This document shows, piece after piece, positions 25,912 to 37,103 of a stretch of DNA of 64,000 nucleotides (within the stretch, counting starts at the first letter, position 1; every line of letters starts with the position of its first letter). The stretch comes from Williamsia limnetica (GTDB lineage Bacteria; Actinomycetota; Actinomycetes; Mycobacteriales; Mycobacteriaceae): assembly GCF_003217475.1 (NCBI RefSeq), contig NZ_QJSP01000003.1, positions 186,001 through 250,000 of the forward strand. Direction: 5' to 3'. The notes under the pieces are model-generated. The model searched no databases. It was given only the letters and a program-made list of their open reading frames with translations, and had not been told where the DNA came from. A program made the position numbers and the translations under genes.

Positions 25912-26640
25912 CTATCGGAATGCGAGCCAGATCGCGAGCCCGAAGCCGCTGAACGCGATGGCGATCCGCAGTACCGACACCGGTATCCGCGCGACGATGG
26001 GTGGTCCGATCCACCCGCCGGCCAGGCATCCGATACCCATACTCGCCGCGGCGAGCCAGTCGATCGAGAAGAAGAATGCGAAGGCCACCGCCGCAACCAG
26101 ATTGGACGCGCACAGCAGCAGCGATTTGAGCAACGTCGCCTGGAACATCGTCTGACCGGTGGCCAATAACGCCAGGGCCATGAAGATGATCCCGGCTCCG
26201 GCACCGAAGTAGCCGCCGTAGATCCCGATCACGAAGACACCGACCCCGAACACGGTCGGCGCATCGCGGTGGCCGGAGAGCCGCCGGATCAGCGGTTGAC
26301 ACAACACCGCAAGCGCGGCGAACGCGACCAGATAAGGGACCAAGGCCTCGAACGTGGCCGCCGGCGTGAGCAGCAGCACCACCGAACCGACGAAACCGCC
26401 CGCCGCCGCCGCGCCCAGCAGGAGACCGAGCCTGCGGTCGAAGGTGATGGAGGCGCGCGCCTGGGTCGCACTTCCGATGCCCACCGGGATCAGCGCGACC
26501 GTGTTGGTGACGTTGGCCGTGATGGGCGGTAGACCCACCAGAAGGAGCGCCGGATAGCTCACGAGTGAGGCGATGCCGGTCACGTAACCCACCATGCCGG
26601 AGAAGAATCCGGCGACAACGAGGAACGCCGCTTCTGCCAC
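25912..26640 (-). CDS. Sulfite exporter TauE/SafE family protein
   Basis: A 242-residue membrane protein with seven to eight helices in two repeats. It begins MAEAAFLVVAGFFSGMVGYV, with GIASLVSYPALLLVGLPPITANVTNTVALIP, the typical TauE first half, and has GIYGGYFGAGAGIIFMALALL for the second half. The family exports sulfite, sulfoacetate or similar organosulfur anions, though many members are uncharacterised. It lies near a methionine-type importer, so a sulfur-related role is conceivable but not shown. It converges on the CoA-transferase gene. Confidence 0.88.
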   Translation of the reverse strand: MAEAAFLVVAGFFSGMVGYVTGIASLVSYPALLLVGLPPITANVTNTVALIPVGIGSATQARASITFDRRLGLLLGAAAAGGFVGSVVLLLTPAATFEALVPYLVAFAALAVLCQPLIRRLSGHRDAPTVFGVGVFVIGIYGGYFGAGAGIIFMALALLATGQTMFQATLLKSLLLCASNLVAAVAFAFFFSIDWLAAASMGIGCLAGGWIGPPIVARIPVSVLRIAIAFSGFGLAIWLAFR

Positions 26641-26680
26641 AACGCCGAAACCTACCGCACACCCGCCGAGCGTGCCCTAC

Positions 26681-26750
26681 CGGACGACGACAGTAGGGCC
26701 CGGTCGGCGACAGTAGGGGCACGGTCGACGACGGTGAGGGCACGGTCGGC
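26681..26750. repeat. Short direct repeats between TauE and FadD6 genes
   Basis: Three and a half degenerate copies of a 20-21 base unit (GGTCGGCGACAGTAGGGGCA type). They fill the gap before the FadD6 stop. No coding or structural role is evident; local duplication is the simplest explanation. Confidence 0.65.
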
Positions 26751-26751
26751 G

Positions 26752-28614
26752 TTACTTACGCGGGAGGGTTCCTGCCGCGACCTCACCGGCGTAGTCGTCG
26801 TAGAACGGGACGTAGCCGTCGCTGCCTCCGACGAACACGAAGACGTCGTCGCCGGCGTGCGAGTATCCCTCATCCCGCAGGGCGACCTTGACGCTCTTGA
26901 AGGTGGAGGTGTGCGCCAGCTCCTTCACCACTCGGATGAACAGCGGCGTCGCATAGGCGGGCAACTCCCGTGTGATGTGTACGCCCAATGCCCGGGCATC
27001 AAGCGACTCGCCGCCGTTCAGGGTGATGGCCGCCATGCCTGCTTTGCCGTCGGTGCCCGGTATCTCGACCCCGAACACCACCGACTGCGCCACCGGACCG
27101 AATCCGTCGAGCACGCTCTCGACCTCGGTGGTGGCGACGTTCTCGCCCTTCCACCGGAAAGTGTCACCCAACCGGTCGACGAACGCGATGTGCGAGAACC
27201 CCTGCGAGCGAACGAGGTCGCCGGTGTTGAACCATCGGTCACCCTTCTTGAAGGCATCGGTGACGATCTTCTTCGACGACGCCTGCGGATCGGTGTACCC
27301 GTTGAACGGCACTCGTGTGCTGATCTGAGAGACGAGAAGTCCCGCATGACCTTTGGGTACTTTGATCAATCTGCCGCCGTTGCCTCGAAGCGGCTCACCG
27401 GTGTCGGGGTCGTACTCGACGATCTCGTGGGGCAGCGGGCAGAATCCGACGGTTTTCGACGCGTTGAACATGTTGATGAACCCGATGTTCGCTTCGCTGG
27501 CCGAGTAGAACTCGACCACCCGCGAGATCCCGAACCGTTCGGTGAACTCATCCCAGATGCCCGGACGTAACCCGTTGCCTGCCATCAGCCGAACGGAATG
27601 CTGTCGATCTGCGGGCGACGGCGGTTGCGCCAGCAGATACCGGCACAACTCACCGATGTAGCAGAATGCAGTGGCCTGATTGAGCGCGATGTCGTCCCAG
27701 AATGTCGATGCCGAGAAACGCTTACCGATTGCCAGGCAGGCACCGCTGGCCAGCACCGACGCCAGCGACACCGTCAGGGCGTTGTTGTGGTAGAAGGGCA
27801 ACGACGCGTACATCGTGTCCTCCTTTCTCAAACGTATTCCGACGCCACCGATTCCGGACATCGCCGCCAGCCACCGCGAATGCGACATCACGCTGGCCTT
27901 CGGCATACCGGTGGTCCCAGAGGTGAAGATGTAGAACGCCGTGGTGGAGGCGGGTAACTGCGCCGTGATCGAGGGATTGCGTTCAGAGCGCCCGGCGGAC
28001 TCCTGTTCGAGGTCGAGGAAGCTCACAGTGGTGCGCGGCAACGCATCATCGGGCACCGAGTCGAATACCTCGCAGACGTCGGGATCCACGAGCAGGATCT
28101 TCGCCTCCAGCAGCCCCAGGCTGTGCGTCAGCACGTCGCCGCGCTGATTGTGATTGAGCATGCCTGCCGTCGCACCCAGCTTGACGGTGGCGAGCATCGC
28201 GAGCACGATGCCGGGCTTGTTCTGAGAACAGATGGCGACCACGTCGCCGGGTCCGACGCCGTGCGCGGTGAGCAATGCCGCGTAGCGATTGACTGTCCGG
28301 TTGGCCTCGTCATACGAAATGGATTCGCCTTCGAACCGCAGGAATGGCCGATCGGAGTGGGCCGCCGCAACCTGCTGAAATCGCTTGCCGATGGTCATCC
28401 TCCGCGAGCGCCGATGGTCGGCCAGAGCGGGCAGACTCCGCACGATCGAGGGCAGGTCGTGTCGCATCTGCGCGACTCCGGAGAGCAGTTCACGCACGCC
28501 GACACCGCCGCCGTGTTCCTCGCGACCCGACTTCTCGGCGCCGACTCCGCTCCCCTCGCCCACTGCCTTGCCGACCACTCTGCGCTCCCCTGTGTCCGCC
28601 GAGTCGTTCCACAC
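26752..28614 (-). CDS. fadD6: Long-chain acyl-CoA synthetase FadD6-like (FATP family)
   Basis: A 620-residue AMP-forming acyl-CoA synthetase. The P-loop is [20 protein letters not shown] (near residue 235), followed by [50 protein letters not shown] and [20 protein letters not shown], matching M. tuberculosis FadD6 closely. These enzymes activate long-chain fatty acids and may aid their uptake at the membrane. The first 70 residues are unusually charged and Gly/Glu-rich and may not all be translated. The start codon at 28614 is the outermost one and uncertain. It is divergent from metN. Confidence 0.88.
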   Translation of the reverse strand: MWNDSADTGERRVVGKAVGEGSGVGAEKSGREEHGGGVGVRELLSGVAQMRHDLPSIVRSLPALADHRRSRRMTIGKRFQQVAAAHSDRPFLRFEGESISYDEANRTVNRYAALLTAHGVGPGDVVAICSQNKPGIVLAMLATVKLGATAGMLNHNQRGDVLTHSLGLLEAKILLVDPDVCEVFDSVPDDALPRTTVSFLDLEQESAGRSERNPSITAQLPASTTAFYIFTSGTTGMPKASVMSHSRWLAAMSGIGGVGIRLRKEDTMYASLPFYHNNALTVSLASVLASGACLAIGKRFSASTFWDDIALNQATAFCYIGELCRYLLAQPPSPADRQHSVRLMAGNGLRPGIWDEFTERFGISRVVEFYSASEANIGFINMFNASKTVGFCPLPHEIVEYDPDTGEPLRGNGGRLIKVPKGHAGLLVSQISTRVPFNGYTDPQASSKKIVTDAFKKGDRWFNTGDLVRSQGFSHIAFVDRLGDTFRWKGENVATTEVESVLDGFGPVAQSVVFGVEIPGTDGKAGMAAITLNGGESLDARALGVHITRELPAYATPLFIRVVKELAHTSTFKSVKVALRDEGYSHAGDDVFVFVGGSDGYVPFYDDYAGEVAAGTLPRK

Positions 28615-28809
28615 CGTGGAGCAACACTAACGCAGAGAACTGACGTCGGGTTCAGCTTTGCGTTCATTCGACCGCAGACCGTGATCAGAAGCGGGCCCTT
28701 TGCGGTCACCGTGATCGCAAAGCTGTGCCGATCCGCCGGCGATGGCCAGGATGACTGGCGTACCGACGCGCCTGGCGTCGGAGGAATATGGCTGAGGAAG
28801 ACACACTCC

Positions 28810-29813
28810 GTGATCGAAGTAGAAAAGCTCGGGAAGATCTATGGATCCGGACCCGCCGCAACCACCGTTCTCGACGACGTGAGTTTCACGGTCGACCCTG
28901 GCGAGATCTTCGCCATCGTCGGCCCCAGCGGTGCCGGAAAGAGCACGCTCGCGCACTGCTGAATCTGCTGGAGCGGCCGACATCCGGGAAAGTGGTGGTG
29001 AACAACCAGAATCTCACCGAACTCGGGAGCGGAGAACTACGGGACGCGCGCCGACGTATCGGAACGGTCTTCCAGTCGTCCAGTCTGCTGTCCCGCCGCA
29101 CGGCAGCCGAGAACGTGGCCCTGCCGCTGGAGTTCCTGGGCGTCACCAAGGGGCAGACCCGCAGTAGGGTGGCCGAGCTTCTCGACCGCGTTGGCCTGAC
29201 CGATCGCGCACACCTCTACCCACATCAACTCTCCGGTGGCCAACGCCAACGAGTCGGCATCGCCCGCGCACTGGCACTGCGACCATCGGTGCTGTTGTCC
29301 GACGAGGCGACATCCGGCTTGGATCCGCAGACCACCGACTCGTTCCTCGAACTTCTCCGCGAGGTCCGTCAGGAACTCGATCTGGCCGTCGTGTTCATCA
29401 CACACGAGATGGACACCATCGTGAAGGTTGCCGACAGCGTCGGCAGACTCGACGCCGGACGAATTGTCGAAAAGGGTTCGCTGATAGACCTTCTCACCGA
29501 TTCGTCCTCGGTACTCGGTCGTTCGCTTCGACCTCGGGGCACATCCGCAGACCCCGAGCCCGGGCAACGATCCATCGAGTTGACCTACAACTCGGCGAAC
29601 GTTCCCACCGACTGGATCACCCGCATCGGCACCGAACTGGCGATTCCCGTCGCCGTGCTGGGGGCCGCCGTGCAGGTTGTCGACGGGGTATCTGTCGGCT
29701 CGGTGACGGTATCGGTCCCCGACGCAGCGGCCGCGGCATTCATCGAGAGCGCCGCCCGCCACGGGCTGTCCGGTACGGCGGCCACGGCGTTCGGTGTCGA
29801 GGTGGCCGCATGA
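28810..29813 (+). pseudogene. metN: metN, methionine ABC importer ATPase, interrupted by a frameshift
   Basis: The gene starts at a GTG ([12 protein letters not shown]) with GAGGAAG 9 bases upstream. Walker A (GPSGAGKST) is intact, but at 28957-28962 the frame hits TGA right after KSTLAHC. The protein continues in the next frame from [12 protein letters not shown] at 28959, with VFQSSSLLS, signature LSGGQRQRVGIARAL, Walker B VLLSDEATSGLDP and a C-terminal NIL domain. Loss of one C (TGC-CTG to TGCTG) explains it. Everything else is intact and metI and metQ follow, so the mutation is recent, or it is an assembly error. No slippery heptamer for programmed shifting is visible. If real, the N-terminal 50 residues with the ATP loop are lost and this importer should not work. 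Confidence 0.8.
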
Positions 29814-30526
29814 GTACCACCACACATCTGGCGGCGATCACGGTACCCACCAACGAGATCCCCGATCTGCTGATTCCGGCGTTCGTCGACACGCTGACCA
29901 TGGTCTCGATCGTGATGGTCATCGTCCTGGTGATCGGAGTACCTCTCGGTGCAACCATCCACAACCTCGCCCCGGGTGGCCTGTATGAGAACAAGCTCCT
30001 GCATTCTCCGCTGTCCTGGGTGATCAGTATCGGACGTTCGCTACCCTTCCTGGTGCTGATGACCTCCATCATCCCGCTGACCCGCCTGATAACCGGCACG
30101 AACATCGGCATTCCGGCTGCGGTGGTGCCGATGTCGCTCGCCGGTGTCGCCTTCTTCACCCGGATCGTCGAGAACTCCCTGCGGTCGGTGCCGGCTTCGG
30201 TGATCGATGTGGCCAGGGCGTCCGGCGCATCGAACAGTCAGGTGATCTGGAAGACCCAGATCCCGGAAGCCCTGCCGAACATCGTTGGTGGACTGACGAT
30301 CAACACCATCGCGATGATCGAGTACTCCGCGATCGCAGGCACCATCGGCGCGGGAGGTCTCGGGTACATCGCCGTCACCTACGGCTATCAGCGCTTCGAC
30401 CACGGCGTCATGATCGCCACCATCGTGACCCTGGTCATCACCGTTGCGCTGATCCAGATCGTCGGTGACGCCCTTGTGCGCCATCTGACACCGGGACAGA
30501 GCGTGCGGACCCGCGCCACAGTCTGA
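29810..30526 (+). CDS. metI: Methionine-type ABC importer permease
   Basis: A 238-residue permease with five to six membrane helices (first at about residues 20-45: TLTMVSIVMVIVLVIGVPLG) and the EAA-like loop VIDVARASGASNSQVIWKTQIPEALPNIVGG of MetI. The ending EYSAIAGTIGAGGLGYIAVTYGYQRF is typical. The ATG overlaps the metN stop (ATGA), so it depends on translation of the frameshifted gene. It acts in the cytoplasmic membrane with MetN and MetQ. Confidence 0.9.
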   Translation: MSTTTHLAAITVPTNEIPDLLIPAFVDTLTMVSIVMVIVLVIGVPLGATIHNLAPGGLYENKLLHSPLSWVISIGRSLPFLVLMTSIIPLTRLITGTNIGIPAAVVPMSLAGVAFFTRIVENSLRSVPASVIDVARASGASNSQVIWKTQIPEALPNIVGGLTINTIAMIEYSAIAGTIGAGGLGYIAVTYGYQRFDHGVMIATIVTLVITVALIQIVGDALVRHLTPGQSVRTRATV

Positions 30527-30595
30527 ACCACCTTGCCCCGAACGACCGAAACGGGGCTCAGCCCTGCCATTTTCATCAATCCAGAGGAGTCCAAA

Positions 30596-31501
30596 ATGAC
30601 CACCACGACGCCCCGACCCACCGGCGACCCCGGCGGGTTCGACATCAAGACCCGAAAGCGGCTACCGCTGTTCATCGCGATCGGTGTGATCGTCGTCGTG
30701 GTCCTGGCCTTTGCCGGCTGGCGATTCTGGGGCGGCTCGGATTCGAAATCTCCCAACGAGACCGCAGGCGCCACCCTCGAGATCGCCACCGCGGAAGGCA
30801 ATGCCGCCGAAGAGGCGCTCGTCAACTTCATCGCCGAGAAGGTCGCGCCCAACTATGATCTGAAGATCAAGTTCAAGGGCCTTGCGGACAGCACCACCAT
30901 CAACCGGGCTGTCAGCGACGGTGAGATCGCCGGCACCATCTACCAGCACAAGCTGTGGCTCGGACAGGTACTCGAAGCCAACCCGGACTTCAAAGAGGAA
31001 GCCGCGACGCCGGTGTTCCGCTGGGGATTCGGCATCTGGTCCGACAAGTACGCCGATCCTGCCCAGCTACCCGACGGCGCCACCGTCTCGCTGTACTCCG
31101 ACCCCGCCAACGAGGCCCAGGGCCTGTGGTTGCTCGAGCGCGCCGGTCTCATCGGATTGAACCCGACCGCAGACAAGTGGAAGGCGACTCAGAAGGACAT
31201 CGTCTCCAACCCCAAGAACCTGCAGTTCAAGCTGCTCGACTTCGCAGCCCAGTCGCGAGCACTGCCTGATCTCGACGCCGCTGTCGGGTACACCGAGTAC
31301 TACCTCGCCGCGGGAATCGACGTCACCAAGCAGATGTTCGCGCCACCGGCTCCGGACGAGTTCGCCGGCCAGCTGACCATCGGCAGCAAGTGGAAAGACA
31401 CCGAGAACATCAAGAAGCTCATCGAGGTCTTCAAAGACCCGGCTGTTCAGGAGTACCTGGCCACCGATCCGCAGGTGAAGAACATCCTTTTGCCCATCTA
31501 G
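30596..31501 (+). CDS. metQ: MetQ/NlpA-type substrate-binding protein, membrane-anchored
   Basis: A 301-residue NlpA-family binding protein. The start ATG follows AGAGGAG by 7 bases. Unlike usual MetQ lipoproteins there is no lipobox cysteine; a single N-terminal helix (residues 25-45, IAIGVIVVVVLAFAGW) anchors it outside. The binding domain has GTIYQHKLWLGQVLE, VSLYSDPANEAQGLWLLERAGLIGL and the C-terminal IKKLIEVFKDPAVQEYLATDP. Methionine is the family default, but peptides and other amino acids are known ligands. It ends the metN-metI-metQ operon and is followed by a palindromic repeat. Confidence 0.88.
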   Translation: MTTTTPRPTGDPGGFDIKTRKRLPLFIAIGVIVVVVLAFAGWRFWGGSDSKSPNETAGATLEIATAEGNAAEEALVNFIAEKVAPNYDLKIKFKGLADSTTINRAVSDGEIAGTIYQHKLWLGQVLEANPDFKEEAATPVFRWGFGIWSDKYADPAQLPDGATVSLYSDPANEAQGLWLLERAGLIGLNPTADKWKATQKDIVSNPKNLQFKLLDFAAQSRALPDLDAAVGYTEYYLAAGIDVTKQMFAPPAPDEFAGQLTIGSKWKDTENIKKLIEVFKDPAVQEYLATDPQVKNILLPI

Positions 31502-31508
31502 ACCAACC

Positions 31509-31569
31509 GGAAGTGGTGGCTTCTGGCGAGGCCCACCTGGCGTTTCACTCGCCAGAACCCACCACTTTC
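31509..31569. repeat. Dispersed palindromic element, family 1, copy b
   Basis: Arms at 31509-31530 and 31548-31569 (20 of 22 pair) flank CCCACCTGGCGTTT. The inner 37 bases match the element at 16867-16903 in inverted orientation (31 of 37). It sits between the convergent metQ and purH genes and probably works as a two-way terminator. Confidence 0.8.
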
Positions 31570-31580
31570 GGGGTTTGGGG

Positions 31581-33146
31581 TCAGTGGGCGAAGTGGCGGG
31601 CGCCGGTCAGGTACAACGTGATCCCGGCGTCATGAGCCGCGCCGATCACCTCGTTGTCACGGATTGATCCACCAGGCTGTACGACAGCTTTCACGCCGCC
31701 GTCGATGAGCACCTGCAAACCGTCGGGGAAGGGGAAGAACGCGTCGGACGCGCCCACACTGTTCATGGCGCGGTCGCCGGCCCTGTTCACTGCCAGGTGC
31801 GCAGAGTCGACCCGGTTGACCTGACCCATGCCCACTCCGACAGACGCCCGGTCGGACGCCAGGAGAATTGCGTTCGACTTGACCGAACGGCATGCGCGCC
31901 AAGCGAAGACGAGGTCGGCCAGGGTGGCATCGTCGGCCGGATCCCCGGCCACGAGCTGCCAGTTCGCCGGGTCGTCACCTGCGGCATCGAGGATGTCCCG
32001 CTGCTGGACGAGCAATCCGCCCGACACCGGCTTGAACTCGGCCCCGCCTCGCTGCGGCGGCTGCGCGAGCAGCACCCGGACGTTCTTCTTGCGCGTCAGC
32101 ACCGACAGAGCGCCGTCCTCGAAACCGGGAGCGACGATCACCTCGGTGAAGATCTCGGCGACCTGCTCGGCCATCTCCGTACTGACCGGACGATTCGACG
32201 CGATCACGCCGCCGTAGGCACTGACCGGGTCGCAGGCGTGCGCGCTGCGGTGCGCCGCAGCGACGTCGTCGGCCACCGCGATGCCACACGGGTTGGCGTG
32301 CTTGATGATCGCGACGGCCGGATCGGTGAAGTCGTAGGCGGCGCGCCAGGCGGCATCGGCATCGGTGTAGTTGTTGTAGCTCATCTCTTTGCCGTGCAGC
32401 TGCTGCGCCTGCGCGAGCCCGGGCGCGTCAGAGGTGCTCACGTACAGCGCGGCACTCTGGTGGGGGTTCTCGCCGTACCGCAGCACCGACGATCGCTCCC
32501 ACGTCTTGCCCATCCAGACCGGGAAAGGACTGTCGGCGTCATTCGCAACCACCGAACCCATCCACGACGCAACCGCGGTGTCGTAGTCGGCGGTGTGGCG
32601 GAAAGCCTTTGCTGCCAACGCTTTGCGTTCATCCAGCGTGAATCCACCCGCTTCGACGGCAGCAAGAACGGCCTGGTAGTCACCGGCATCGACGACCACG
32701 CCCACCGAGGGGTGATTCTTCGCGGCGCCCCGCACCATCGACGGACCACCGATGTCGATCTGCTCGACGCACTCGTCCGGGGTTGCACCAGAGGCCACGG
32801 TGTCGGAGAAGGGATAGAGGTTGACGATGACGAGCTCGAATGCCGCGACACCCAGATCTGCGAGCTTGTCGACGTGTTCGGGCTTACGCGTGTCGGCCAG
32901 GATGCCTGCGTGGACAGTGGGGTGCAGCGTCTTGACCCGGCCTTCGAGGATCTCCGGGAATCCGGTGAGCTCGGAGACCTCGATCACCGGCACCCCGGCT
33001 TCGGCGATCTTCTTCGCCGTCGATCCGGTCGACACGATCTCGACGCCACCGGCGTGCAGCCCCTGCGCCAGCTCGGCGAGGCCGGTCTTGTCGTACACAC
33101 TCACCAGTGCACGACGAAAAGGCTTGCGCTGCAGGTCATTACTCAC
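31581..33146 (-). CDS. purH: Bifunctional AICAR transformylase / IMP cyclohydrolase PurH
   Basis: A 521-residue purine-biosynthesis enzyme that catalyses the last two steps to IMP. The N-terminal IMP cyclohydrolase half has [38 protein letters not shown] and NLYPFSDTV. The C-terminal formyltransferase half has [28 protein letters not shown] and [14 protein letters not shown], which holds the catalytic KHxNPCG, and ends [19 protein letters not shown]. The start is a GTG that overlaps the purN stop (GTGA), so translation is coupled. Gene order purN-purH is as in M. tuberculosis Rv0956-Rv0957. Confidence 0.97.
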   Translation of the reverse strand: MSNDLQRKPFRRALVSVYDKTGLAELAQGLHAGGVEIVSTGSTAKKIAEAGVPVIEVSELTGFPEILEGRVKTLHPTVHAGILADTRKPEHVDKLADLGVAAFELVIVNLYPFSDTVASGATPDECVEQIDIGGPSMVRGAAKNHPSVGVVVDAGDYQAVLAAVEAGGFTLDERKALAAKAFRHTADYDTAVASWMGSVVANDADSPFPVWMGKTWERSSVLRYGENPHQSAALYVSTSDAPGLAQAQQLHGKEMSYNNYTDADAAWRAAYDFTDPAVAIIKHANPCGIAVADDVAAAHRSAHACDPVSAYGGVIASNRPVSTEMAEQVAEIFTEVIVAPGFEDGALSVLTRKKNVRVLLAQPPQRGGAEFKPVSGGLLVQQRDILDAAGDDPANWQLVAGDPADDATLADLVFAWRACRSVKSNAILLASDRASVGVGMGQVNRVDSAHLAVNRAGDRAMNSVGASDAFFPFPDGLQVLIDGGVKAVVQPGGSIRDNEVIGAAHDAGITLYLTGARHFAH

Positions 33147-33760
33147 GGGATGTAGGCCTTTCGTCCTTCGATGACAACACCTTTGACAGCGATCGAACGC
33201 ACCACTGCAACCAGCAGCACCCGTTCGACCATCTTGATTCGTTCGTGCAATGTGATCTCGTCGTCGGCGGGGTTCACCGCGACGGGCGCCTGGGCCAGGA
33301 TCGGTCCGGTATCGACGCCCTCGTCCACCAGGTGGATGGTGGACCCGGTGACCTTGACGCCGTGGGCCAGCGCGGCCGGCACCGCGTGAGCGCCCGGAAA
33401 CGACGGCAGCAGCGCCGGGTGCGCATTGATGATCCGACCACCGAAGCGGGCCAGGAAATCGGCTCCCAGGATCTTCATGAAGCCCGCGGACACGACCAGG
33501 TCGGGGTGATGGCCGGCGACGGTGTCGGCGAGGGCGCGGTCCCATTCGGCCCGGTCATCCGTCATCGGCACCACGGTGGTGGGCACGCCTCGACGTTCTG
33601 CCGCTTTCAGCGCGGGGCATTCGCGATCTGAGACAACGGCCGCGACGGTCGCCGGGTACTCGTCGTCTTCGACGGCGTCGAGCAGCGCAGAAGCCAGCGA
33701 CCCGGTGCCCGACGCGAGGATCACGACGGTCAGCGATTCGGCAGACGGGATGGCGTCCAG
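33143..33760 (-). CDS. purN: Glycinamide ribonucleotide formyltransferase PurN
   Basis: A protein of about 205 residues that formylates GAR with 10-formyl-THF in purine synthesis. It has the substrate-binding start [33 protein letters not shown], the catalytic [17 protein letters not shown] and [19 protein letters not shown] with the invariant Asp. No ATG or GTG is available near the expected N-terminus. A CTG at 33760 has GAGGAG 7 bases upstream and gives the family length, so I infer a rare CTG start; the next GTG would remove the first strand. The frame is open further upstream into perM but the sequence there is not protein-like. Confidence 0.9.
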   Translation of the reverse strand: MDAIPSAESLTVVILASGTGSLASALLDAVEDDEYPATVAAVVSDRECPALKAAERRGVPTTVVPMTDDRAEWDRALADTVAGHHPDLVVSAGFMKILGADFLARFGGRIINAHPALLPSFPGAHAVPAALAHGVKVTGSTIHLVDEGVDTGPILAQAPVAVNPADDEITLHERIKMVERVLLVAVVRSIAVKGVVIEGRKAYIP

Positions 33761-33831
33761 GGCTGGGCTCCTCGAACTCGGATCGGAGATGAAGTGCCGG
33801 TAAGGCAGATTTGAGCGTAGTGGCCGCGACT

Positions 33832-35538
33832 TCAGCGGGTACGCCGGGTACCGAAGTCGTCGGTGGACACCAGTTCTTCCCCGTCGACCGCAGGCGCGAT
33901 CGGGGCGGTGCCGGCATCGCTCCAGTCGGCGGAATCGTCGGTGGAGTCCTCGGACGCTCCGTCCCATTCCAGGTCGACGACCCAATCGTCGGCATCCCAG
34001 CCATCGATTGCGGGTCCGGAGTCCACCTCTGCGGCGGCATCCCGGAGGGCGCCGGCGGTCTGCCGGTACTCGATCTCGGGTTCGGCGGGTGTGAGCACTT
34101 CGACCTCGGGTCCCTGCTCATCCTCGAACGCATCGTCCTCGAACTGCTCGTCGGAGACGTTCCCGAACTGCTCGTCGGAGACGTTCCCGAACTGCCCGTT
34201 TGCAATGTCGTCGTCGTAGTGGAGGTTTCCCACCAGCGCGGCCCTCGCACGTCTGGTCTTGGGCAGCGCGCTGTACGCGAGCGCCGCCACGGCGCCCACC
34301 ACCGCTATCCAGCCGAAGGTGAACACGCCGACCACGGGGAGGTTCACGCCCACCCCGCCCAAGATCCCGAGGTCTCCACCGGCCAACGTCGCCAACACGA
34401 CCACCAGCAGCGACGCCGTCGCCGCAGCGACCGCGACCATGCGGATGTTGCGCAACAGGGACAGGTCGAGGCACAGCCGCGCCACACCCAAGGACACCAC
34501 CGCGACGAAGACCATGAGCAGCGCACTCCAGCTGCCCGCCCCGCCGTCGGGCAGCACCGCCAACACCGGCAGCGGAGGTACCTGTCCGCCGTGCGAGCCG
34601 AACAGATCCACCAGGGCGCCACCCACCTGCACCGGCGCACCGATGAGGGCTGCGGCCGCCCCGATCAGGACGTTGGGCAGGTAGAGCACCGAGAGGACGG
34701 CAAGCCCGAGCGCGCCGATCCAGCCGTTTCCGGCTTCGAACAACTCCCCGGCGACCGACCAGTTGATCATCAGCCGCACGGCGACGAGCATCGCTGCCAC
34801 GCTGAGGAGCGCGACCACTGCGATCAGGCCGCACCGCACGCCCTTGAGCACCCACGTCGGGACCCCGAGCCTGACGACGATCGTGGACCACCACTTGTAC
34901 CCGACGCCGATCACGGCGCCGGTCAGCTGCAGGACGAACGTGCAGGCGAACGCCAGCAGCGCATCGGGGCTTTGCACGGTCATGACTGTGGAGGCGTCCA
35001 TCAGAACGGCAAGCGAGAGGATCGTCGCCAGCAATGGGCCGCCGACAGCCGACAACACCACCGCCGTGACCTCCGATTGCGGACGATCGACGTCGGTGGC
35101 GCGTGCGGTCGCCCGGGCGGTGAGCCCGACCATCACGAAGGAGGGGGCCAGCGGCAGCACACCGAGTGTGACGTCGCCGATGGTCAGGGGAACCTGATGG
35201 ATACCGAGCCACATCGAGGCGACAGTGGCAGGAACGCTGCCCACACCGTCTCCGACGGCGAGCAAGATGATGGTCGCCGTGATCGCCAGCAGCAGCAGGG
35301 TCGCGGCGGTGGTCCCGAATGCCAGCCGGACCAGTGCACGGGCTGAATCGGCCGCGCCCGCTTCGGCAGCGCGCCGTGATCGGCGCATCTCCCTCAGACG
35401 CGCAGCAAGATTCTCCCCAGAAAGATTCTTTCCGGGAGAGGTTTTCCCAGAAGGGTGTTCCGCTGTAGAGCTGGCCACCCTTGTCAGGGTGTCATTCGCC
35501 CGGCGAACGGCACGGCAGGCGCGCCGGTCGATGCGCAA
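33832..35538 (-). CDS. perM: PerM-like cell-division membrane protein (DUF6350)
   Basis: A 568-residue polytopic protein with about ten to eleven membrane helices between residues 65 and 450, and a long acidic cytoplasmic tail. It is syntenic with M. tuberculosis Rv0955 (PerM), located next to purN and the DUF5336 gene, and matches DUF6350 in layout. PerM stabilises the division protein FtsB and is needed for persistence. The tail carries a nine-residue repeat (GNVSDEQF) encoded by 27-base tandem DNA repeats. The N-terminus is uncertain: a start at 35538 gives a basic leader, and a GTG at 35478 (VASSTAEHP) is an alternative. Confidence 0.87.
   Translation of the reverse strand: MRIDRRACRAVRRANDTLTRVASSTAEHPSGKTSPGKNLSGENLAARLREMRRSRRAAEAGAADSARALVRLAFGTTAATLLLLAITATIILLAVGDGVGSVPATVASMWLGIHQVPLTIGDVTLGVLPLAPSFVMVGLTARATARATDVDRPQSEVTAVVLSAVGGPLLATILSLAVLMDASTVMTVQSPDALLAFACTFVLQLTGAVIGVGYKWWSTIVVRLGVPTWVLKGVRCGLIAVVALLSVAAMLVAVRLMINWSVAGELFEAGNGWIGALGLAVLSVLYLPNVLIGAAAALIGAPVQVGGALVDLFGSHGGQVPPLPVLAVLPDGGAGSWSALLMVFVAVVSLGVARLCLDLSLLRNIRMVAVAAATASLLVVVLATLAGGDLGILGGVGVNLPVVGVFTFGWIAVVGAVAALAYSALPKTRRARAALVGNLHYDDDIANGQFGNVSDEQFGNVSDEQFEDDAFEDEQGPEVEVLTPAEPEIEYRQTAGALRDAAAEVDSGPAIDGWDADDWVVDLEWDGASEDSTDDSADWSDAGTAPIAPAVDGEELVSTDDFGTRRTR
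34143..34202 (-). repeat. 27-base tandem repeat in the perM acidic tail
   Basis: Two and a fraction copies of a 27-base unit encode FGNVSDEQF repeats. They lie in the acidic C-terminal tail, where length change would not disturb the membrane domain. Confidence 0.85.
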
Positions 35539-35565
35539 TCAGCCACAACGTAACCGTAATTATAT

Positions 35566-35607
35566 GAAGCGGGCACCGCCGTCGGGGTCGACGGCGGTGC
35601 CCGCTTC
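35566..35607. terminator. Strong hairpin between perM and the DUF5336 gene
   Basis: Perfect 18-base arms (GAAGCGGGCACCGCCGTC and its complement) around a 6-base loop. It lies 28 bases past the DUF5336 stop on the minus strand, upstream of perM, so perM needs its own promoter or read-through. Confidence 0.8.
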
Positions 35608-35635
35608 AGATGCGGGTCGGACCCGCATCACACGC

Positions 35636-37009
<1,374 letters not shown>

Positions 37010-37103
37010 TCACGGACCTGTTGTTCGTCGGGCACCACGCTAGTACATACGGCTGTGGCGACAAGGTCCGATTTGGCCGCAAGACGGTCCATCCGGCGCC
37101 GTC

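Noticed and set aside
28615-28809. SAM riboswitch upstream of the methionine importer
   Set aside because: I looked for the kink-turn and conserved cores of known SAM riboswitch classes and found no convincing match; a covariance-model search would decide.
28950-28965. Programmed ribosomal frameshift in metN
   Set aside because: There is no slippery heptamer, stimulatory hairpin or known precedent in MetN; a simple one-base loss explains the data.
31797-33155. Long plus-strand reading frame of about 450 codons
   Set aside because: It is antisense to purH, which matches its family from end to end. High GC content leaves the opposite strand open; the translation has no recognisable domain and no ribosome site.
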